From: SVTX01 sp045132775
Lineage (GTDB): Bacteria; Bacillota; Clostridia; Oscillospirales; CAG-272
NCBI GenBank assembly: GCA_045132775.1
Contig: JBGUSX010000020.1
Location: 1 to 34,421, forward strand
Length of the DNA: 34,421 bases
Direction of reading: 5' to 3'
The notes beneath the pieces were generated by a model. It made no database searches, had not been told where the DNA came from, and saw only the letters and a list, made by a program, of their open reading frames with translations. Position numbers and translations under genes: made by a program. Below, one piece after another: positions 1-7,069 of this stretch; positions within the stretch are counted from its first letter, which is position 1, and each line of letters begins with the position of its first letter.

Positions 1-99
1 TTTTTTGATCTTATGCATTGCATAGATCATGGTTGCAAAGACCACAAGAAATACGCTGAGTGTTGCAATAAATTACTTTTGCTATATTCTTTTACTTTT

Positions 100-315
100 T
101 TACTTGGCACAATCGTGGTTACCGCAATCGTGCGTGCCGCATCCGTGGTTACCGCAGGTATGCTCACCTTCGCCGTGCTCGTGATCGTGGTGGTCGCACT
201 TGACGTTAGGATTATAGCCGAGATTGTTCGCAAGATACGCCTCGACCGCTTCCTTGAGAGTTGCGAGTCCATCTGTTAATTCGTAAAGATAGATCTCATT
301 GATAAACCACCTCCC
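100..315 (-). pseudogene. 3' remnant of a NifX/NifB-type (Nitro_FeMo-Co) gene
   Basis: The minus-strand frame is open from 315 to a TAA at 100-102 but contains no ATG, GTG or TTG. It encodes an end like those of dinitrogenase iron-molybdenum cofactor family proteins (PF02579) in Clostridia: a helix reading LKEAVEAYLANNLGYNPNV, then a metal-binding tail rich in His and Cys (CDHHDHEHGEGEH, then CGNHGCG and HDCG). The N-terminal ~80-90 residues expected for the family are absent, and the frame runs directly into the 3' end of tnpV. This looks like a gene cut by insertion or rearrangement. Family assignment is by recall of the tail motif, not a search. In a different frame, bases 1-72 (minus) encode a hydrophobic stretch with no usable start, possibly the next gene running off the edge. 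Confidence 0.55.
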
Positions 316-670
316 TCAAAACGCTTTCTTCTGCACTTGCCTTGATGTTGCTCATCTCGGCAACCCATTTGAATGCATCAGAAGCCTTTAATTCTTCGTC
401 TATGCCTCGTTCGTGGGCAAGGTTGGCAACTATTATGGCTTCTACCATTTCATTGGCTTGTACGTCGATCTCGTGAAGGTGTGTGTTAAGTCTGCCCTCG
501 GTCAAGAGCGTGGTGTATGTACCTCTTTTGTGCTGTTTGATATAGTCGCGGTGAAGGAGTCCGTATTTGCCGATTTGGTGTTCCTTTTGCTCTGCGATTT
601 CGAGCATCGGGTAGTATTGTTCTCCGTGAAGCTCGTATTTGATGCCGTTTTGAGTGATATACTTTTCCAT
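296..670 (-). CDS. tnpV: TnpV-like transposon-encoded protein
   Basis: This 124-residue protein resembles TnpV, a small protein of unknown biochemical role found with Tn4451-type mobilizable elements and many integrated elements of Clostridia. Diagnostic pieces are the MEKYIT start, the HGEQYYPML segment, a central RGTYTTLL, and the end KASAEESVLREVVYQ. An in-frame ATG lies 6 bases upstream at 676, but the AAAGGA ribosome binding site is only 2 bases from it and 8 bases from the ATG at 670, so 670 is preferred and matches the family start. No large recombinase is adjacent; the only serine recombinase in the window is 29 kb away. Its 3' end overlaps the truncated NifX-like frame, marking a junction. 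Confidence 0.8.
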   Translation of the reverse strand: MEKYITQNGIKYELHGEQYYPMLEIAEQKEHQIGKYGLLHRDYIKQHKRGTYTTLLTEGRLNTHLHEIDVQANEMVEAIIVANLAHERGIDEELKASDAFKWVAEMSNIKASAEESVLREVVYQ

Positions 671-793
671 AATCATATTCCTTTCGTGTTACAAAATTCC
701 TTGTAAGCACAAGCATTTTCGGCACTTTGGGAATATGTTTCGACCAACCCGGCACTATGCCGTAATATTAGGTCTGTTATGAACACTCGTACC

Positions 794-834
794 AAAAAAC
801 AGTCGGGAGGGTAAACCCCTCCCGACTGTTTTTT
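794..834. terminator. Strong bidirectional hairpin
   Basis: A perfect 18-bp stem (794-811 with 817-834) closes a 5-base loop. The stem begins with six A and ends with six T, so it would terminate transcription in either direction. Its right arm is the first copy of the head of the 93-bp repeat family. It lies upstream of both neighbouring genes, so it does not obviously serve either of them. Confidence 0.75.
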
Positions 835-1090
835 AGCCGAGTTGACGATCGATTCGAACTCGTCTCCCGACGCCTGCGTCGGGAATGTTGTTCGAATCTT
901 GTCTCTTCACCCTCCCGACTGTTTTTTAGCCGAGTTGACGATCGATTCGAACTCGTCTCCCGACGCCTGCGTCGGGAATGTTGTTCGAATCTTGTCTCTT
1001 CACCCTCCCGAGTGATTTTTGGTCGAGATGACGATCGATTCAAGCTCGTCTCCCGACGCTTGCGGCGGGAATGTTGTTCTAATCTTGTCT
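817..1090. repeat. Three tandem 93-bp repeats with internal palindrome
   Basis: Units start at 817, 910 and 1003, a period of exactly 93 bp. Units 1 and 2 are identical; unit 3 is diverged and ends about 1090. Each unit holds an inner palindrome (CCCGACGCCTGCGTCGGG in units 1 and 2) flanked by two T-arm-like strings, GATTCGAACTC and TTGTTCGAATC. An open frame crosses the repeats on the minus strand (777-1043), but its product is only the repeat translated (Arg/Ser/Glu rich) and is not credible as a protein. Functions could include a mobile palindromic repeat, a tRNA-derived repeat or a transcription barrier; none is proven. Confidence 0.85.
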
Positions 1091-1126
1091 AGGTTATTAA
1101 CTTTTTTCTCTTGTTTGCTTCCCTTC

Positions 1127-1155
1127 TTGCAATTTAGATAATTTTATGGTATAAT
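1127..1155 (+). promoter_or_regulatory. Promoter of the nitroreductase gene
   Basis: A -35 TTGCAA (1127-1132), a 17-base spacer and a perfect -10 TATAAT (1150-1155) lie 41 bases before the start codon, with GGAGG five or six bases before the ATG. Confidence 0.75.
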
Positions 1156-1195
1156 TGGTACAGTTGATTATTTAATTCACTTTTTGGAGGATATT

Positions 1196-1738
1196 ATGAA
1201 TACGATTGAATGCATAAAGACGAGAAGAAGTATCAGAAGATTTGCTGACCGCGACGTTGAGGCACAGGTGATTGCAGACATTGTCAACGTTGCGGCGTAT
1301 GCTCCGAGCTGGAAGAATTCGCAGACCACGCGCTACATTGCAGTGCTTGACATGGCTCTCAAGGGCAGACTCGCTTGCGAGTGCATGATGGGCTTTGAAA
1401 AGAACATTGACACAGCAAACAGTGCGCCTGCGATGATGGTTATTACCACCGTTAACTGTCGCTCCGGATACGAGCGCGACGGAAGCTTGTCCACATCCAA
1501 AGGGACTCACTGGCAGTCCTTTGACGCGGGAATAGCTACTCAGACCTTTTGTCTTGCGGCTAACGAGGCAGGTCTTTCGACTGTTATTATGGGTATTTTT
1601 GATGAGGAGAAGGTCAAGGAGATAGTCGGTGTTCCCGAGGGGCAGTCGGTGTCTGCTCTCGTGGCTATCGGATACGCTGCAGAAGAGCCTCCGACTCCCA
1701 AGAGAAAGTGCGCGGATGATCTTTTGTTGGTGAAATAA
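1196..1738 (+). CDS. Nitroreductase family protein
   Basis: This 180-residue protein belongs to the FMN-dependent nitroreductase family, which reduces nitro groups, quinones or flavins with NAD(P)H. The N-terminal ECIKTRRSIRRFADRDV segment is the usual FMN-phosphate binding start, followed by APSWKNSQT, another conserved flavin-contact region. The C-terminal part (AANEAGLSTVIMGIF, then VGVPEGQSVSALVAIGY) matches the dimer and nicotinamide-facing part of the fold. Length is typical of the short single-domain members. A TTG lies in frame at 1184, but GGAGG sits immediately before the ATG at 1196, which fixes the start. It is monocistronic, with its own promoter and terminator. Physiological substrate cannot be told. 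Confidence 0.88.
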   Translation: MNTIECIKTRRSIRRFADRDVEAQVIADIVNVAAYAPSWKNSQTTRYIAVLDMALKGRLACECMMGFEKNIDTANSAPAMMVITTVNCRSGYERDGSLSTSKGTHWQSFDAGIATQTFCLAANEAGLSTVIMGIFDEEKVKEIVGVPEGQSVSALVAIGYAAEEPPTPKRKCADDLLLVK

Positions 1739-1749
1739 TTTGACAGGGT

Positions 1750-1790
1750 AAGACCGAGAAACCAAAAATTTCTCGGTCTTTTATTATTTT
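1750..1790 (+). terminator. Rho-independent terminator after nitroreductase
   Basis: A 12-bp stem (1750-1761 with 1769-1780, AAGACCGAGAAA against its complement) is followed by a T-rich tract, 12 bases after the stop codon. Confidence 0.85.
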
Positions 1791-1805
1791 AAATTTTGAT
1801 TTGTC

Positions 1806-2129
1806 GGGGACGCGCTTGGGGAACTTTTCCAGGGGAAAAAGTTCCCCAAACCCCTCAAAACCCCAACCAATATTTCATACGGATTAAGACGGATAGCAAA
1901 TTCACACCGTGGCGCACTCGCATTGTCCCTCTGCTATCGTGTTGATAGTTGCACTAAATCGTTTGCTTTATGTTAAAAACAAATTTACTTGCAACACGAT
2001 AGCAGATATACTCCGCACGTGCTACACGGTATAGTTCAATAAACCGTCTTAACTTGCATAAAATATTATTTGGGGTTTTGGGGGTGTGGGGGGATTTTTT
2101 CCCTGGAAAATCCCCCCACGCGCGTCCCC
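1806..2129. repeat. 324-bp palindromic MITE-like element
   Basis: The left end (GGGGACGCGCTTGGGG, 1806 onward) and the reverse complement of the right end (GGGGACGCGCGTGGGG, ending 2129) match imperfectly for about 90 bp, including shared blocks TTTCCAGGG, AAAACCCCAA, AATATTT and TTAAGACGG. Each arm also folds on itself (GGGGAACTTTTCC facing GGAAAAAGTTCCCC on the left). Nearer the centre is a second inverted repeat, CTGCTATCGTGTTG facing CAACACGATAGCAG. No convincing coding frame exists inside. The organisation suits a non-autonomous mobile element or large structured repeat. I see no clear target-site duplication. Confidence 0.75.
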
Positions 2130-2163
2130 ATATAAATTGCAATTTGCCGAGATATTAAAACAA

Positions 2164-2202
2164 AAAACGGCTTACATTTGGTTTTCCAAATCAAGCCGTT
2201 TT
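2164..2202 (-). terminator. Terminator of the pyruvate formate-lyase operon
   Basis: Outer stem 2164-2173 with 2193-2202 and inner stem 2176-2181 with 2186-2191 form a long hairpin; read on the minus strand it runs into T-rich sequence and overlaps the activase stop codon. Confidence 0.8.
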
Positions 2203-2947
2203 ATTTTTCTCTTGTTTTGCGTATTCCCTCGAGTATTCTTGATTTTGCTTGCGTAGCGGCGGTCTTTGAGAGTGCGGGTACTCCTTCAAGGCGGTATTTT
2301 ATGCCCATATCTTTATACTTTGACGCGCCCATTGTATGATACGGAAGAACGTCGAGTGCCTTTACATTTTTGAGCGTTCCAATAAACTCACCAAGCGATA
2401 AAAGATCGTTTTCGTCGTCGGTATATCCTTCCACTATTACGTGCCTGATCCATGTCGGCACTTTTTTCTTCTCAAGATAGCGGGCAAAGGCGAGGATTCT
2501 TTCGTTTGGCTGTCCTGTGAGCTCCTTATGCTTCTCCGAATCGATATGCTTGATATCGAGCATAACAAGATCGGTGTTCAGCATAAGTTCGTCGAGCTTT
2601 GAGATATATTCCTCATCAGACTCGTCATAGGTAATTCCCGATGTATCGATGCAGGTGTGTATTCCCTCTTTTTTTGCTTTTTCAAAGAGCTCAATAAGGA
2701 AATCTATCTGCATAAGCGGCTCTCCGCCCGTGACGGTCAAGCCTCCGTTTTTATAAAACATTTCGTTCTTTTTGTACTCCGCGAGCACCTCGTCAGCGGT
2801 CATTTCCTTGCCACCGTCCACTCTCCACGTATCGGGATTATGGCAATAGATACACCGCATTGGGCACCCTTGCATAAAAAGAACGTAGCGGAGCCCCGGC
2901 CCGTCTACCGTGCCGAAGCTCTCGCTTGAATGAATACGTCCTATCAT
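2201..2947 (-). CDS. pflA: Pyruvate formate-lyase activating enzyme
   Basis: This 248-residue radical SAM enzyme takes a hydrogen from the glycine of pyruvate formate-lyase, using a [4Fe-4S] cluster and S-adenosylmethionine, and so switches the lyase on under anaerobic conditions. The cluster motif CxxxCxxC is visible as GCPMRCIYCHNPDTW (Cys28, Cys32, Cys35), preceded by the family segment ESFGTVDGPGLRYVLFMQGC. The SAM-binding TGGEP motif follows, then an LDIKH segment. Length matches PflA. The ATG lies one base after the stop of the upstream glycyl-radical gene, implying translational coupling and matched production of activase and target. Confidence 0.95.
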   Translation of the reverse strand: MIGRIHSSESFGTVDGPGLRYVLFMQGCPMRCIYCHNPDTWRVDGGKEMTADEVLAEYKKNEMFYKNGGLTVTGGEPLMQIDFLIELFEKAKKEGIHTCIDTSGITYDESDEEYISKLDELMLNTDLVMLDIKHIDSEKHKELTGQPNERILAFARYLEKKKVPTWIRHVIVEGYTDDENDLLSLGEFIGTLKNVKALDVLPYHTMGASKYKDMGIKYRLEGVPALSKTAATQAKSRILEGIRKTREK

Positions 2948-2948
2948 A

Positions 2949-3191
2949 TCAGATCTGCTCGTGGAAGGTACGCGAAATTACCTCGTCCTGCTGTTCCTTT
3001 GTGAGCTTGATGAAGTTTACCGCATATCCGCTTACTCTCACGGTAAGCTGGGGATATTTCTCGGGGTGCTTTTGCGCGTCGAGAAGCGTCTCCCTTGTGA
3101 ATACGTTTACGTTTAAGTGGTGTCCGCCCTTCTGCACGTAGCCGTCGAGCAAGGACACGAGATTATCTATCTGGTTCTGTGTTGCTGCCAT
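2949..3191 (-). CDS. grcA: Stand-alone glycyl-radical domain of pyruvate formate-lyase (GrcA-like)
   Basis: This 80-residue protein equals the C-terminal glycyl-radical domain of pyruvate formate-lyase. It contains LNVNVFTRETLLDA, KYPQLT and the radical motif RVSGYAVNF with Gly55, and ends SRTFHEQI like full-length PflB. The GrcA/YfiD family can stand in for a damaged radical domain in E. coli. Here the neighbouring large subunit lacks this domain, so the small protein is probably obligatory rather than a spare. It has its own AAGGAGG seven bases before the ATG, 29 bases after the large gene. It is followed by the activase gene, which would install the radical on Gly55. Confidence 0.9.
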   Translation of the reverse strand: MAATQNQIDNLVSLLDGYVQKGGHHLNVNVFTRETLLDAQKHPEKYPQLTVRVSGYAVNFIKLTKEQQDEVISRTFHEQI

Positions 3192-3220
3192 AGTTTTTCC
3201 TCCTTAGGATCGGTAAATTT

Positions 3221-5329
3221 TTATTTTGCGTTGTCGTCAAGTCCCTCGAAGAGTGTGGGAGTTCCGCACGCGCCGGTTGCGCAGCAGTCGAGATCTACCG
3301 CAAGGTCTCCTACGAACACCGCGTCGTCCTTACCGAGCGCGCCCGGTATGATCGAGAAGGTATTTGAGATACCGTCCTGCGCATCACGGAAAGGAAGCTT
3401 TGCGACAGATGCGAGCGATGCGACTGCACCGTGCGTATCACGTCTGTGCATCGGGTTTGCTCCGGGTGCGAACGCCTCGCCCTTCTTTCTTCCGTCGGGG
3501 GTTGAGCCTGTATTCTTACCGTAAACTACGTTTGAAGTAATGGTAAGGATACTTGTTGTCGGGATGCTCTCGCGATAGGTGTGGTTTTTGCGGATATGAC
3601 CCATGAATCTGTGCACGATGTCATAGGCTATCGTATCAACTCTGTCGTCGTCGTTTCCGTATTTGGGAAAGTCGCCCTCGACTTCGTAGTCAACAACGAT
3701 CCCTCTTTCGTCTCTGATGCACTTTACCTTTGCATACTTGATAGCGGAGAGTGAATCGGCAACGACAGAAAGTCCCGCTATTCCCGTTGCAAACCAACGG
3801 GTCACATTCTTATCGTGGAGTGCCATCTGTATCTTTTCGTAGCAATATTTATCGTGCATATAGTGGATGATATTGAGCATGTTTACGTACACGCCCGCAA
3901 GCCACTGCATCATCTCGTCGTACTTGTGCATTACCTCGTCGTAATCGAGATACTCCGACGTAATGGGTCTGTACTCGGGGCCTACCTGCTTGCCCGACAC
4001 CTCGTCGATGCCGCCGTTTATTGCGTAAAGAAGGCACTTTGCAAGGTTTGCTCTCGCTCCGAAGAACTGCATCTCCTTGCCGACTACCATTGACGATACG
4101 CAACATGCGATCGCATAGTCGTCACCGTGGTGGAATCTCATAAGATCGTCGTTCTCGTACTGAACAGACGAGGTCTCGATCGATATCTTCGCGCAGAATC
4201 TCTTGAAGTTCTCGGGAAGTCCGATCGACCAGAGGACTGTGAGGTTGGGCTCGGGTGCCGCGCCGAGATTCTCGAGTGTGTGGAGATATCTGTACGACAT
4301 CTTTGTTACCATGTGACGTCCGTCGATCGCCATTCCGCCGATAGACTCGGTCACCCACTCGGGATCTCCCGAGAAGAGTGCGTTATACTCGGGGGTGCGC
4401 GCGAATTTTACAAGGCGGAGCTTCATTATGAAATGGTCGATCATTTCCTGAATCTCGCTCTCTGTATATCTTCCCTCTTTGATATCTCTCTGCGAGTAGA
4501 TGTCAAGGAACGTGGACGTACGTCCGAGCGACATTGCCGCGCCGTTCTGCTCCTTTACTGCTGCAAGATATCCGAAATATAGCCACTGTATAGCTTCCTT
4601 GGTATCAACTGCGGGCTTGGAGATATCAAAGCCGTAGCTCGCCGCCATTTTCTTAAGCTCGCCGAGTGCGCGGATCTGCTCCGAGAGCTCCTCGCGGTCT
4701 CTGATTATTTCGGCATACATTGTGGAGCGTGTGGTCTCCTTCTGCTCCATCTTGTCCTCGATGAGTCTGTCGATTCCGTAGAGTGCGACACGGCGGTAAT
4801 CACCGATGATCCTTCCGCGCCCGTAAGCGTCGGGAAGTCCCGTGATGATATGGCTTGAACGGCAAGCGCGCATCTCGGGGGTATATACGTCGAAAACTCC
4901 CGCGTTGTGAGTCTTTCTGTACTTTTCGAAAAATTCCTTTATCTCGGGGTCGATAGTATATCCGTTATCGGCGCAAGCCTTCTCTGCCATTCTGATGCCT
5001 CCGAAGGGCATAAGGGCGCGCTTCAGTGGTTTATCTGTCTGGAAGCCGACTATCTTTTCCTTATCTTTATTGAGATATCCGGGGCCGTGAGAGGTAATGG
5101 TCGATATGACCTTTGTATCCATATCAAGCACACCGCCCGCTTCTCTTTCCTGCTTTGTGAGCTCGAGCACCTGATTCCAAAGCTCGATAGTATCGTTTGT
5201 AGGTCCTTCAAGGAAGGACTCGTCTCCGTCATAGGGAGTAAAATTATGCTTGATAAAGCTTCTGACATTTATTTCCTTGACCCAGGTTCCGCTTTCGAAC
5301 CCGCGCCAGCCTTCATATTTATACTCCAT
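3221..5329 (-). CDS. pflB: Pyruvate formate-lyase, catalytic part lacking the glycyl-radical domain
   Basis: Formate acetyltransferase converts pyruvate and CoA to acetyl-CoA and formate in mixed-acid fermentation. The N-terminal WRGFESGTWVKEINVR and TPYDGDESFL segments are characteristic. The two catalytic cysteines are Cys409 and Cys410 in YAIACCVSSMVVGKEMQFFG, after SSVQYENDDLMR. The protein has 702 residues against about 760 for E. coli PflB. It stops after CGTPTLFEGLDDNAK, just before the radical domain, which is supplied by the next gene. The AAGGAG ribosome site is about 14 bases from the ATG, rather far, so translation may be moderate. A good promoter lies at 5367-5395. Confidence 0.93.
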   Translation of the reverse strand: MEYKYEGWRGFESGTWVKEINVRSFIKHNFTPYDGDESFLEGPTNDTIELWNQVLELTKQEREAGGVLDMDTKVISTITSHGPGYLNKDKEKIVGFQTDKPLKRALMPFGGIRMAEKACADNGYTIDPEIKEFFEKYRKTHNAGVFDVYTPEMRACRSSHIITGLPDAYGRGRIIGDYRRVALYGIDRLIEDKMEQKETTRSTMYAEIIRDREELSEQIRALGELKKMAASYGFDISKPAVDTKEAIQWLYFGYLAAVKEQNGAAMSLGRTSTFLDIYSQRDIKEGRYTESEIQEMIDHFIMKLRLVKFARTPEYNALFSGDPEWVTESIGGMAIDGRHMVTKMSYRYLHTLENLGAAPEPNLTVLWSIGLPENFKRFCAKISIETSSVQYENDDLMRFHHGDDYAIACCVSSMVVGKEMQFFGARANLAKCLLYAINGGIDEVSGKQVGPEYRPITSEYLDYDEVMHKYDEMMQWLAGVYVNMLNIIHYMHDKYCYEKIQMALHDKNVTRWFATGIAGLSVVADSLSAIKYAKVKCIRDERGIVVDYEVEGDFPKYGNDDDRVDTIAYDIVHRFMGHIRKNHTYRESIPTTSILTITSNVVYGKNTGSTPDGRKKGEAFAPGANPMHRRDTHGAVASLASVAKLPFRDAQDGISNTFSIIPGALGKDDAVFVGDLAVDLDCCATGACGTPTLFEGLDDNAK

Positions 5330-5366
5330 TTTCGCTTTTAGTTCTCCTTATAAATTTTACAAATAT

Positions 5367-5395
5367 ATTCTATCATTTTTCAGCAAAAAAATCAA
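5367..5395 (-). promoter_or_regulatory. Promoter of the pyruvate formate-lyase operon
   Basis: On the minus strand, -35 TTGATT (5390-5395), a 17-base spacer and -10 TAGAAT (5367-5372) lie about 40 bases before the start codon. The rest of the 250-base gap is AT-rich; I see no clear FNR- or Rex-type palindrome. Confidence 0.65.
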
Positions 5396-5538
5396 TAGAT
5401 TTTCTGCTACAATATATATTTTTTTAATATTTGTTTTTTTCATATTCTTTCGGGGTTTATCTGACTTTTTCGTTGCTTGTGGAGATCTTGCGTGCTTTAA
5501 GATAATGCTAAAACGCTGACAGCTGTTTCCTCTATTAC

Positions 5539-5572
5539 AAAAAGAAAGAAACCCGAGAGCTTCTTTCTTTTT
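5539..5572 (-). terminator. Terminator of the degV gene
   Basis: A 12-bp A/T-biased stem (AAAAAGAAAGAA at 5539-5550 against 5561-5572) closes a 10-base loop and lies just after the degV stop codon. T runs on both strands would let it work both ways. Confidence 0.65.
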
Positions 5573-5579
5573 TTACATA

Positions 5580-6440
5580 TTATGCTATTGGTTCATCCTT
5601 AATGAAGAGCACACCGAGGGTGTTTCTTCCGCAGTGAGAGGAGATAGTGCATCCTGCGCGGGTAATATGCACCTCGTTGAAAACTCCGAGAGCCTTTACC
5701 TGCTCTGCACAAGCCTCGTAAATAACGGGGTCGCATCCTGCGTGGGTTATGAAGATATGTCCCTTGCGGATTCCGCTTCCGTCACCTATACGGTCCTTTA
5801 TGTACATAGGAAGAACCTTGTCAAACTTTCCGCGATACTTCTTTCCAACGCCCATTTTTCCGTCCTTTACACCGATGCAGGGCTTGAGTCCAAGCACCGT
5901 TGCACCTGCAGCAGCAACCGCGGAGCAACGTCCGCCTTTGTAAAGAAATTCAAGACTGTCGATAACAAAGGATGCATCAACGCAAGGAGCGAGCTCCTCG
6001 CACGCCTTTGCGATCTCGCATGCGCCCTTTCCCTCAGCTGCCATCTCGGCTGCCGCGACAACGAGAAGCCCGCCGCCTGTCGAGAGGTTTCTTGAGTCAA
6101 CAACGTATACGTTCTCGAAATTCTCTGCCGCCAAACGCGCGTTGCTGAACGTGGACGACATCTCCGAGCTTATTGTGAAGAGGACGATCGAATATCCCTG
6201 CGCGGTGTATTCATTGAAGAAATCCTCAAACTCGGCAATATTGGCTGCCGCGGTCTTGGGAAGCTCGCCTGTTTTGTTGTAATTTTCGTAGATCATATCG
6301 GGGTCTATGTCGACTCCGTCGGTGTAGTTCTTACCGCCCACAGTGATTCCGAGGGGAAGAATTTTTATACCGTATCTCTCAATAAGCTCTGTTCCAAGAT
6401 CGGATGTGCTATCACTTGCAATAAGTATTTTTTCTGCCAT
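5580..6440 (-). CDS. DegV family fatty-acid-binding protein
   Basis: DegV (FakB-type) proteins bind a fatty acid for presentation to the fatty acid kinase FakA, which feeds exogenous fatty acids into phospholipids. This 286-residue protein is full length. It shows the N-terminal ASDSTSDL motif and IKILPLGITVGGKNYTDGVDI, the FTISSEMSSTFSNA motif that contacts the ligand carboxylate, then VVDSRNLSTGGGLLV and SLEFLYKGGRCSA. No fakA is visible nearby, so the link to fatty acid kinase is a family inference. The ATG has AAAGGA ten bases upstream. It is transcribed alone, with its own terminator. Confidence 0.9.
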   Translation of the reverse strand: MAEKILIASDSTSDLGTELIERYGIKILPLGITVGGKNYTDGVDIDPDMIYENYNKTGELPKTAAANIAEFEDFFNEYTAQGYSIVLFTISSEMSSTFSNARLAAENFENVYVVDSRNLSTGGGLLVVAAAEMAAEGKGACEIAKACEELAPCVDASFVIDSLEFLYKGGRCSAVAAAGATVLGLKPCIGVKDGKMGVGKKYRGKFDKVLPMYIKDRIGDGSGIRKGHIFITHAGCDPVIYEACAEQVKALGVFNEVHITRAGCTISSHCGRNTLGVLFIKDEPIA

Positions 6441-6704
6441 GATGAAATATTCCTTTCATTTCATACTTATAGTACATTCTCTTGTCATTTTATCATTATA
6501 TTATTAACTGATTATTAACAAAAGATAAAAAACATTAAAAAGCGGTTAAGGATGTTTTGGGATTTATTGCTATTGTTTATTCAACGTTTTGTAGAACTCT
6601 GAATCTACATTTGCGCCTAGGTTTATTTTGGACTTTTCGGGTTTAAAGCGCAAATGAATCCACCGCGGGCGGTCGAGTAGATTCGAGTTGGTTAATCCTC
6701 ATTC

Positions 6705-6749
6705 AAAATAATAAGCACGGAGGTCGTTGACCTCCGTGCCTATTATTTT
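6705..6749 (-). terminator. Long hairpin ending the tRNA-Val transcript
   Basis: A 20-bp stem with a single mismatch (6705-6724 with 6730-6749) closes a 5-base loop. It starts right at the tRNA 3' end; the arms begin with AAAATAATA and end TATTATTTT, giving a U-rich tail on the minus strand. Confidence 0.7.
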
Positions 6750-6825
6750 GGTGGAGACAGTAGAACTCGAATCTACGACCCCTTGCATGTCAAGCAAGTA
6801 CTCTAACCAACTGAGCTATGCCTCC
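6749..6825 (-). tRNA. tRNA-Val (anticodon GAC)
   Basis: A 77-base cloverleaf on the minus strand. The acceptor stem is GGAGGCA with TGTCTCC (one G-T pair), then discriminator A and an encoded CCA. The D-arm contains GCTCAGTTGGTTAGAG. The anticodon stem is CTTGC/GCAAG around the loop TTGACAT, so the anticodon is GAC, reading GUC and GUU valine codons. The T-arm carries GATTCGAGTTC. A strong promoter lies just upstream. Confidence 0.95.
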
Positions 6826-6844
6826 GTGTGTTGTCGACCTTATT

Positions 6845-6873
6845 ATTATACTACATTTTTTATGAAAATGCAA
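6845..6873 (-). promoter_or_regulatory. Promoter of tRNA-Val
   Basis: Minus strand -35 TTGCAT (6868-6873), 17-base spacer, perfect -10 TATAAT (6845-6850), 19 bases before the mature tRNA 5' end. Confidence 0.75.
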
Positions 6874-6952
6874 TACCTTTTCGCAAAAAAATCCGAGATT
6901 TATTTCTTTTTTTAAAAAACCGCTTTTTTTAGCTCTTTTGCTTATTTTTCTA

Positions 6953-6981
6953 TTGACTTATTGTTTTTTATTGTTTAAAAT
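6953..6981 (+). promoter_or_regulatory. Promoter of the CotH-type lipoprotein gene
   Basis: -35 TTGACT (6953-6958), 17-base spacer, -10 TAAAAT (6976-6981). The leader to the ATG at 7070 is about 80 bases and AT-rich. Confidence 0.65.
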
Positions 6982-7069
6982 ATATATAAGCGTGCTACTT
7001 CTATTTCATAATTATACACTCGATAATTATTTGTTGATTCGCTTAAATTATTTGCAATGGAGGAATCTG

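Noticed and set aside
1..75. Hydrophobic minus-strand segment running off the left edge
   Set aside because: No usable start or ribosome site is visible and only about 24 codons are present, so a gene cannot be supported.
777..1043. An 88-residue Arg/Ser/Glu-rich reading frame on the minus strand
   Set aside because: It is the translation of the 93-bp repeats, repeating itself, with no ribosome site; palindromic repeat DNA explains it better.
817..1090. CRISPR-like spacing of repeats
   Set aside because: Units are 93 bp, adjacent copies are identical end to end with no variable spacers, and no cas gene is present.
1791..2144. Target-site duplication around the palindromic element
   Set aside because: The flanks do not share a clear direct repeat of 2-10 bases, so none is claimed.
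3192..3220. Sequencing frameshift as the cause of the split pyruvate formate-lyase
   Set aside because: The gap has a stop codon, then a perfect AAGGAGG and an ATG at proper spacing, so two designed genes are more likely than an error.
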